Source: Ahaetulla prasina
Taxonomy: Eukaryota > Chordata > Lepidosauria > Squamata > Colubridae
NCBI RefSeq assembly: GCF_028640845.1
Contig: NC_080541.1
Span: forward strand, 163,171,502-163,235,501
Length of the DNA: 64,000 bases
Direction of reading: 5' to 3'
Program-made: the position numbers and the translations under genes
Shown: in pieces, positions 56,488 to 64,000 of the stretch
Numbering within the stretch: position 1 is the stretch's first letter
How the letters are laid out: each line of letters starts with the position of its first letter
The notes under the pieces: generated by a model
Database searches by the model: none
Told to the model about the DNA's origin: nothing
Seen by the model: the letters and a program-made list of their open reading frames with translations, nothing else

Positions 56488-56914
56488 ATTTAAATGAAAC
56501 TTTCCATAAGAGATGACTATTCCGCCTTTAATGAATATGACCATTGAAAGAGCCCACTATCTCTCTGGAGACTTAGCCCCATTATTGAACTTTCTTGTTA
56601 GGACTGGATGGCTAGAGGTCTTGATTTTGTTGGGACAATCCCAGTTTTTTGATGGCATTCTTGATGCCAGACACCTCTTCCAAAAATCACAAAAATGTCC
56701 TGATTTTTGGGAGCCTGTCTTGTCTAACTGACTAACAATAACAGAGTGAGCAGCAGAAGTCTCTTCTGCAAGCGGCAGAACCTGCCAGACCAACAGTAAG
56801 TTTGTATGGACTACCAGGGGATAAATAGCTTCCGCCTTTGCTGCTCATTATATCTGTGCAAGGACTTGGAGAAGAGTAAGCAGGGATGTGATAGGTAGCC
56901 ATAATAGTTATAAG

Positions 56915-57121
56915 CAGTGGTGAAATCCACTTATCTTTGCTACCGGTTCGGAACAGGACCGTGCGGGAGCACGCATGTATGTTGCACACATGTATCTCTT
57001 TAGTGCATGCACAGAGGGTAAAAAATGAGATGTACTGACATCCAGTGGGTGGGCAGAGCCTCCCGCCACCGGCGCTATTGGTTCGTACGAACCGGATATA
57101 TCTGGCCGGATTTTACCACTG
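56915..57121. mobile_element. hAT-type MITE with perfect 8-bp TSD
   Basis: Starts CAGTGGTGAAATCCA, ends CCGGATTTTACCACTG. Target duplication GTTATAAG exact on both sides (56,907-56,914 and 57,122-57,129). The interior has GCTACCGGTTCGGAAC and a CG-rich centre, so it is a different subfamily from 2,034. Probably a fairly recent insertion, since the flanks are unmutated. Confidence 0.92.
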
Positions 57122-58018
57122 GTTATAAGAAATGGTATTAGTTAATCAGATCCTGGATTTTGTTTTGTTTTGGGCACCACCTGATAGAATGGGAGATAAA
57201 AGACTGGATCTAATTCACAATTAAAAGAGGTAGCAGCTAGAGCCACATTATGTTATGTGCTGCGATACACAAACACAGCTTCTGGTCAATGGACTGCAGT
57301 TCTGTTTAAATTAGAAAAATGGCACGCTGAAAAGTTTGACTGGGCTTGTACAAAAAAACCAATACTCTGGAAGTATATTTTGAACCTTTGGCCATGGATG
57401 TGCTGAAAAGTGACTCTATGTCAATTGACACTTCTAACAGAAAAGATGTTAAACTGAGACTGTGAGCCAGCAAAGGTAACCTTTTTAAAGTTTATCTCTC
57501 TGTCAGTTGAAACCTCTGCCATTCTGTTTGGAGAAATATGGAAGGACTCTTGGAAAAATACAATTTACACGGAAAAAAAAAAGTGATTGGATTTTTTGCT
57601 GACAGCACAAATTCTAACTTCAGTGGTAAACTAAGAGCAAGGAGGGAAAAAAAAGAACCATATTTTCTGAAAACTGAAAGGAGCAAAGCCTGAAAATTCT
57701 TTAGCTGGAGTGGATTGCACAGTTCACCATTGTCCGCAATGCAGTGCAAAGTGTTGCTGGAAAGCCACATATTGTCACTGAGTCCTTTAATATCCAAGTC
57801 TATACAACTGTCCATGTAAAACTGTCAGAAACACTTCGTTGAATATATGTTGTGATTTCATCTATTTCTCAACATGATTAAGATTCTCTAGGTTTTTGGT
57901 TGATATTGCAGTGGGGTCCTATTCAACTTTCAACTTTTACTTTTCCTAAGAACTGGCCCTGGCAATTAGCAGCCCATTTTAATGAACTGCTGACTTTGTT
58001 AGACATGACTCTTCTTTG

Positions 58019-58672
58019 GAAAAGAGCACCCGGAGACTTCAGCTAGTTCAGAATGCGGCTGCGCGGGTTATTGAGGGAGCGGTTCGGAGCTCCCACGTAA
58101 CACCCATCCTGCGCAGACTGCACTGGCTACCTGTTGTTTTCCGGGTGCACTTCAAGGTATTGGTTACCACCTTTAAAGCGCTCCATGGCTTAGGACCGGG
58201 CTATCTACGGGACCGTCTACTGCCGGCCTCTATCTCCCATCGTCCGGTGCGTTCCCACAGAGAGGGACTCCTCAGGGTGCCGTCAGCCAAACAGTGTCGA
58301 CTGGCGGCCCCCAGGGGAAGGGCCTTCTCTGTGGGGGCTCCGACCCTGTGGAACGAACTTCCCCTCGGACTTCGACTACTACCTGACCTTAGGACCTTTC
58401 GCCACGAACTTAAAACCTATTTATTTCGTATGGCTGGACTAGTTTGATTTTTATCTTTAGATTTTAATTGAATTCGATGGGTTTTTAAATTTTTGTAATT
58501 TTATAGGGGTGTAAGTTATTTTAATACTTGGGCTAATTTAAATCAGTTTTTTAAGGGTCGTTTTAACTATTGTGTATATTTGTATTTTACCTGCCTGTTC
58601 ACCGCCCTGAGTCCTTCGGGAGAAGGGCGGTATACAAATTAAAATATTCATTCATTCATTCAAATGCATCAT
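58019..58672 (+). mobile_element. L2-like LINE 3' part with intact C-terminal frame
   Basis: 58,016-58,447 is open for 143 codons and encodes the end of an L2-clade reverse transcriptase: RRLQLVQNAAARVIEGAVRS, RRLHWLPVVFRVHFKVL, FKALHGLGPGYLRDRL, FSVGAPTLWNELPLGLR, FRHELKTYLF. The frame has no ATG and begins at a 5' truncation. A UTR follows, then the GGGCGGTATACAAATT box and an (ATTC)n tail. GC-rich relative to its surroundings, with no stops, so it is young. It ties the GGGCGGT tails elsewhere to this family. Confidence 0.88.
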
Positions 58673-59105
58673 CTGCGGTTTGTAACTGCAAAATGGTTAC
58701 ATCAGGGCAAAGCGGTTATTTGAAGAACTAACACATGCAAAGAAACATTGTGGTAGAAGAATGAAATTGGGGGTGTGGGAGGAACGCAGCAAGTGTCTGA
58801 CAGCACAAACTTTTATCCATGTTGGAAATAAGGACCTTACTTTCACAATCATTTGCTTTCTAGTTCAATTTGCCATGTGTCTTCCTGGCATGAATGTATC
58901 TGTAGAAGAGATTTTCTAAGTATGAATAATATCTGCACAGAGAAGAGGAGCCAAGTGGATTTGGCAACCCTAAATTCATTGGTTATCTTGAGATTCGGCT
59001 GCAATCACAGCTGCTATTCTGTAGTTTACCAGATGCTCTTAAAAAAACAAAAGTAAGCTTTCAAAATAATTTTAGAAATAAGTACTTCCTGGATAATAAC
59101 TAGAG

Positions 59106-59516
59106 CAGTGATGGCTAACGTTTTCTGGACTGAGTGCCCAAAGTGCGCGTGCGCGCCTGAACCCCCGAAATACAATGCGCACGCAACCCCTGTGCATGTG
59201 CCCTGCTCCCGTGCATGCGTGCATGCCCCCTGCCCATGCCCCGCCTCCCACACCATGCCCCACCTCCCCACCCACATTCCACCCCCATGCATGCATGTGC
59301 GGCCCCCCCACACGCCCCCCACCCCCACCCCACACACATGTGAGTGTGCCCCCAGCATGTGCCCCCCCATGCACAGCAGAGATTCAAAGATCAGGTGGTT
59401 AGTGGGAGGTGCGCGTGCATGTGCGGCAGAGCTGAACTGGGGCAACAGCTTGCATGCCATCAGAGAGGGCGCTGCGTGCCATCTCTGGCACATGTGTCAT
59501 AGGTTTGCCATCACAG
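59106..59516. mobile_element. hAT-type element with CG-rich expanded interior
   Basis: Starts CAGTGATGGCTAACG, ends GGTTTGCCATCACAG. Target duplication AACTAGAG (59,098-59,105) and ATCTAGAG (59,517-59,524). The interior is C-rich with CATGCA/CACACA/CCCCCAC tracts, which produces 155-codon open frames on both strands (Gly/His/Ala or Pro/His/Cys-rich). These are artefacts of composition. Its right end is copied at 60,038-60,104. Confidence 0.88.
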
Positions 59517-59672
59517 ATCTAGAGCAATATTTCCCAATCTTTAGTGGTATTGTTTTGGGAGATAACAATGTATAAAATCTGATCAAGTCAAGTTGTGTTA
59601 GTTTTTTTGTTTTTGTCTTTATATAGTCTTTTTTGGGCAGGGGTAGTTTTTGCCTAATTTACAAATTAAATA

Positions 59673-60389
59673 CAAACTGCCCTCAACTTACAACCACAAT
59701 GGATCCAAAATTTCCATTCTATTGTAAAGCAAGGCAGATAACTTGTGCCCCATTGTATGACTATTCCTCCACAGCTGTTAAGCGAATCACTGCAGTTGTT
59801 AAGGGAATCATGCCATCATTAAACAAATCTGGTTTCCCCCATTGAAGAATGGTTGCAAGAACTGGGTATGCCTAGTTTAATGAAAAGAAGGACTAGGGGA
59901 GACATGATAGCAGTGTTCCAATATCTCAGGGGTTGCCACAAAGAAGAGGGAGTTGGGCTGTTCTCCAAAGCACCTGAGGGTAGAACAAGAAGAAATGGGT
60001 GGAAACTAATCAAGGAAAGTAGCAACTTAGAACTAAGGAGAGGGCGCTGTGTGCCATCTCTGGCACACCTGCCATAGGTTCGCCATCACGGATCTAGAGC
60101 AATAGAACCCCCCTGGGCAGGGGGTTGGACTAGAAGGCCTCCAAGGTCCCTTCCAACTCTGTTGTTGTTGTTGTTGTTGTTGTTATTGACTTGTCAGAAG
60201 CCAGCTGAGAAGGTGAAATATGGTGATCACATGACTCCGGCAACTGGAACCATCATTAATACATACCAATTTGCAAGCACCCGAATTTTGACCATGTGAC
60301 CATAGGAATGCTGCAATGGTTGTAAGTGTGAAAAATGGTCATAAATCACTTTTTTCAATGCCTTTGTGACTCAAAGGCTGTAAGTCTGT
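59673..60389. mobile_element. TA-flanked non-autonomous DNA transposon, split by a CR1
   Basis: Left part 59,673-59,842 (CAAACTGCCCTCAACTTACA, preceded by TA) and right part 60,190-60,389 (CTTGTCAGAAGCCAGCTGAG...). They are separated by a CR1 insertion. Right terminus degenerate. Confidence 0.7.
59843..60189 (+). mobile_element. Chimeric CR1 LINE 3' copy with (GTT)n tail
   Basis: CR1 C-terminal coding sequence from 59,848 ([20 protein letters not shown]) to about 60,038, then a 67-bp non-CR1 patch (60,038-60,104), then the CR1 3' end (GGGTTGGACTAGAAGGCCTC...) and a TTG repeat. Flanks ATTGA at 59,838-59,842 and 60,185-60,189 look like its target duplication. Compared with the other CR1 copies, the part between the coding end and the 3' end is missing, replaced by the patch. 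Confidence 0.8.
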
Positions 60390-61665
60390 AATGCATCCCT
60401 GTTTAACCCGTTTAACCCTTAAAAATCTGGTCATCCTATATCAGTAAGTTTATCCTACCTGCCTTTATTCTACACTCTGTCCTTTCAATCAGGAGATTCA
60501 TTGCTGTTGCTCTTGCATTCAATTCTGCAAAGTGTATGGTTCAGTTTTTAAATTTTATTTTTAGAGTCTTATCAGGGAAACGAAGTTATGAATAAAATAA
60601 AACTTTTTAATTTGGGCGCTAGAGTCTGAGAGTCGGATGCTACACATGGCTGAGTGGTGGTGACTCCCTTTTGATTAGTAGGGTTCCCCCCCCCCAGTCT
60701 TTAATGCCTCTAATGGGGATTATATCTATACATACAATTTCTCTGTACCATTCTCTTACTATTTACTTACTAGATGATATTTCTTTAGTCATTAGACCCA
60801 ACAGCAAAAGTAATCCTCATAAGTGAAGAATCCAAGGCTAAAAGAGACAAAACTAGTTAATTCACTAGCATGTTACAGTGAATTATTGGCTTGCAATTTC
60901 TCATCCTAGGCAACTGTCCTGTGACACAATACACATATGGTATCCTTTTCCAGCAAATGTGTTCTGCTGCAGACTAAACAGTAGTTCCCCACTTGTAAGA
61001 GAGGTTGAATTGAGCATCTTCAAGGATATTCCCTGTCAACGAAATGGAACAAGAGCAAAATATGAAGCTCAAGCCAGCCATGTTTGAGACCAGATACTTG
61101 TTTGCAAACTAAAATGAAATATGTGTATGATAGTACTTTAGTTTCCAATAATTCTGTAGACATTAACTAACCAGTGTAAGTCAAACCATGTAGCATGCAT
61201 CCCGATTTATTGTAGGTTGCTTCAGAAAGGGTATAAATGTAAGAATTAAAAACTTTCTAGTTGACTAGAACCCAATAAAATTCACAACATGTGATGCTGG
61301 ATTAAAGCGTTATTGGAATATTATTATAGCAATTTAATTAAAATAGACGTTCTACATTTGGTTAATGCAAAACTGAAAAAGTCACTTTTAGTTGCCCCTC
61401 TAAGTGACTCTACGTTATACAGTTTTAAATTAATCTACCATTAAATTGTGCTGAATACATTTTTCTGTGCAGAATACATTAGCCTGGACAGTAGCTGTTT
61501 TCAGGCAGAAGGATGATTTAGATTTAAAATAATTTTTAATCCGTAGAAAGAAGGGAAATACTAGAGTATATTATAAATATTAGAGTATAAGGTTGTATGC
61601 AGGCAGTATGCATGCAATAGATCTTTTCTTGCTTTAGGATTCAGGAAATTAGTAAATGAAAATTT
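60390..61665. other. Unassigned stretch
   Basis: No gene or named repeat recognised; AT-rich unique-looking DNA. A run of nine C is at 60,688-60,696. Confidence 0.3.
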
Positions 61666-61671
61666 CACAGA

Positions 61672-61835
61672 ATTTTTTTTTTTTATTTGCATTTATATCC
61701 CGCCCTTCTCCGAAGACTCAGGGCGGCTTACACTATGTTAGCAATAGTCTTCATCCTATTTGTATATTTATATACAAAATCAACTTATTGCCCCAATAAT
61801 CTGGGTCCTCATTTTACCTACCTTATTAAATTATT
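61672..61835 (-). mobile_element. Squamate SINE/LINE 3' fragment
   Basis: Poly-T, then TATCCCGCCCTTCTCCGAAG and ACTCAGGGCGGCTTACACT, then AACTTATTGCCCCAATAATC and GGGTCCTCATTTTACCTACC. The last two phrases are the complement of a motif typical of the squamate 'Sauria' SINE type, as I recall it. The head with its polymerase III promoter is missing. Confidence 0.6.
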
Positions 61836-61839
61836 ACTA

Positions 61840-64000
61840 GAATGCTAAATTTATTGATAACTTGGTAGACATTATTTTTATGTTTACTTCTTTGCAATTT
61901 AGGGACTTTTCAGACAAATTTTACGCTGCAGCTATTTGGCAATGCTTTAATAAACCAGACACGTTACTATTTTATCAATGGTAAAAATCTAATTGCCTTC
62001 TTGCAGATTTTTCTTCTTTTCTTTACATCTGCTGCTCAACAAATGCATCTCCAAAGAGAAATATGTTATAATACACTGTCAGTAAAATTAATCTTGATCA
62101 ATTTTAAAGTTTATAATCTTATTTGATGACTTTCCAGAGGATATACTAAAACTGAGATGGACTCTTAGCCTCTTTTGTGGTAAAATGTTGTAATTTGAAA
62201 GCTTGAAGAATAAGACACTGGCTTTTACTGTCCTTTTAGTATACTGTACTGCCTTATAACTGAATACGCTAATATTCTTACTACAAATAACTATATACAA
62301 ACTGTAGCTCACTATCTAGTATTCTCTTAATGAATAAACTGTCACTATCTACTAATCTTTGAAAGTGGATTCTAGCAATTATGGGTCCATGAAAATCACA
62401 TGCTGTTAATGAGTTTACACCCACACAAAGGGATTACATTTTTAATACAACAGTAATATTAAAAAAGCATTAAAAGCATATACTTTAGCTTTTGCAAATG
62501 ACAATGATCTATCTGCTAACAAGTATTAATATTTGCTGCCATAACTCTTGGCTTTTTTGGAGGTCTCCCTATAATTGTCTGGCTAGCATTTTCACAAGAA
62601 GGGCCTTTCCTCTTACAAATATTTTATACTCCAAATTTAAATATTGTAGACCAGCCTTCCCTGATGTCTTCTATGAAAGCCTTAGGTTCTGCGGGTGAGA
62701 ACTAGTGAAAGCTCCTAGTTAAAAAAATAAACACATTTTAAGTTCATGTACCATGTAATATTAGCACTCACAGATGTGAGAAAGTTAATGTTTCATGACT
62801 CAGCTGTAGACAAAATCATTATTTTTTTTTTGGTAAAGCTACCCTGAAAATGTTTTCAAGATTGAGAAAGGCTGGTAGAAAAATTCCATTGATGGTTGAT
62901 GATCACACCTGAAGCAAGGTGCTTCTTGTTTGGAAGAACTGATTCCTGCACATAGAAGTGATATAAGGTGATATAAGAGGTCATGTGAGGCTCTTTAGAT
63001 CTGTTCCTCTTGTTTGCATTGAATGGTAGCTGAATGATAGCATGCATAGACTCAAAGCTTTTGTGACAGATCTCACAAGGGATATATTGATTATAGAGCT
63101 TTTCTAAACAGATACCACTGCTCTGTGGGATTCATATTATTTATGAATATCATGGTAGTTCACACCACTTGTGAATGCCATATTCTGCAAGTGAAATAAG
63201 CTTGCTTATATCATATGGTGTGAAAATTTATTCTCAAATTAATCTAATTAATGCATACATCTGGCAATGTCACCCAACGTTTGTAGTTTTTCTTAAAGTT
63301 AACATTAGTTTTTTATATTAGCTGGCAAGTAAATATGACTTTGGCCCTTGTTAAAATAAGCAAAATTAAACATTCTATTAATAGTATTTTGCTTTTAAAA
63401 ACATTTTGCATAACCTCTGCTCATCTCAAGTGTGATGGTAAATTGAAGAGTAGAGCTTGTTTTAGTCTTCCTAATTGAGTGAAAGGAGCGATTTGGAGGC
63501 AGAAATCAAAACATTTTTTTCCCTAAAAGCAGATGCTTGGATTTTTTTTTTTTTAAAAAGGGTAGTAATAGTAGTTGTAATAATTTTCTTCCAAAATATT
63601 TGACAGGTAGATGGCTTTAACCAAAAAACCTGTAATTTTGGTTTATACCTATTTATAGTAAAAAAAGATAAAGGATGATGGAAGCAGCAGAAATGATAAT
63701 TTTCCCCCCTTATGACATGGCAAGATAGAAAAATCATAAGCGCATTTCAACACTTCTGCGGTTTGGAAATTTACATCCCTTGGAGTTTGGTGGTCTTTGA
63801 AATCGTATTTTTTTTCTTTTATTGATAATGTCAAATAAACATTTATTTCAGGTGCAAAGCCTTGGGATGTGTTAGTGAAAACCGGGGCACTGCTTACTGC
63901 CCACTAAGTGGGTGGGGAAAGGGTGCTGTGACCCTCTTACCCTTCCCACCAGTCTCCCTAACAGCTTTGGCCTTCAGGTCAGCTCAATTTCCCCTCTCTG
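61840..64000. other. Unassigned stretch to window end
   Basis: No gene, RNA gene or named repeat recognised. AT-rich, with short A or T runs. The final 150 bp are more GC-rich (GGTGGGGAAAGGGTGCTGTG), but no frame or repeat is evident before the window ends. Confidence 0.3.

Noticed and set aside
59026..59575. Overlapping open frames of up to 155 codons on both strands
   Set aside because: They arise from the C-rich interior of a hAT-type element; composition is low-complexity His/Pro/Cys or Gly/His/Ala.

Overview
This is vertebrate nuclear DNA, most likely from a squamate reptile and probably a snake. The evidence is the repeat content: BovB LINE 3' ends, many 5'-truncated CR1-type LINEs with pentanucleotide tails (TTCTA/TAGAA), tRNA-derived SINEs with a BovB-like tail, L2-like LINE 3' ends carrying the 'gggcggt' tail box, Penelope-like fragments, and several families of short hAT and TA-flanked non-autonomous DNA transposons. 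I recognise no host protein-coding exon, tRNA, rRNA or other host RNA gene. The window reads as intergenic or intronic sequence, AT-rich and heavily seeded with repeats.

Layout. 1-1,057: a pyrimidine tract and two palindromic hAT-type MITEs. 1,058-5,859: a young 2.4-kb tandem duplication; each unit carries a LINE 3' fragment and two hAT-type MITEs. 5,885-8,350: LINE ends with TTCTA microsatellites, and an older LINE interrupted by a MITE with a perfect 8-bp target duplication. 9,066-10,230: an L2-like tail and a CR1 interrupted by a solo LTR of 504 bp. 11,168-20,870: Penelope-like inverted repeats, BovB, a tRNA-SINE split by a compound pentanucleotide array, several CR1 copies and a TA-flanked MITE. 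20,870-27,800: mostly non-repetitive, with a tRNA-SINE and two TA-flanked MITEs. 27,939-32,480: a complete, very young Ty3/gypsy LTR retrotransposon inserted in an L2-like repeat. 32,888-36,610: a CR1 with an (AAT)n tail and AT-rich sequence. 37,062-40,296: a second tandem duplication, one copy of which gained an L1-like insert while the other lost about 250 bp. 40,402-44,720: TA-flanked MITEs, BovB, and Penelope-like and LINE fragments. 44,720-56,900: mostly non-repetitive, with scattered MITEs. 56,915-60,389: three more DNA transposons, an L2-like LINE with an intact C-terminal reading frame, and a nested CR1 carrying a patch copied from a nearby hAT element. The rest is unassigned.

The only substantial coding capacity is the Ty3/gypsy element. 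A 938-codon frame encodes Gag (capsid-like region and two zinc knuckles), protease, reverse transcriptase and RNase H. The integrase lies in an overlapping -1 frame, which is unusual. Its 190-bp LTRs differ at one base, and a 5-bp target duplication (GCCAA), a polypurine tract and a primer-site region are all present. No env gene is present.

The most interesting signals are: the RNase H/integrase frame break in an otherwise young element; a 67-bp patch inside a CR1 that matches the end of a neighbouring hAT element plus its unique flank (local template switching or conversion); two tandem duplications with 10- and 14-bp breakpoint microhomology, one giving a natural empty/filled-site pair; hammerhead-like cores (CTGANGA, 6-bp stem, GAAAC) in two Penelope-like families; a perfect 22-bp hairpin; and one CR1 family coupled to three different microsatellite tails.
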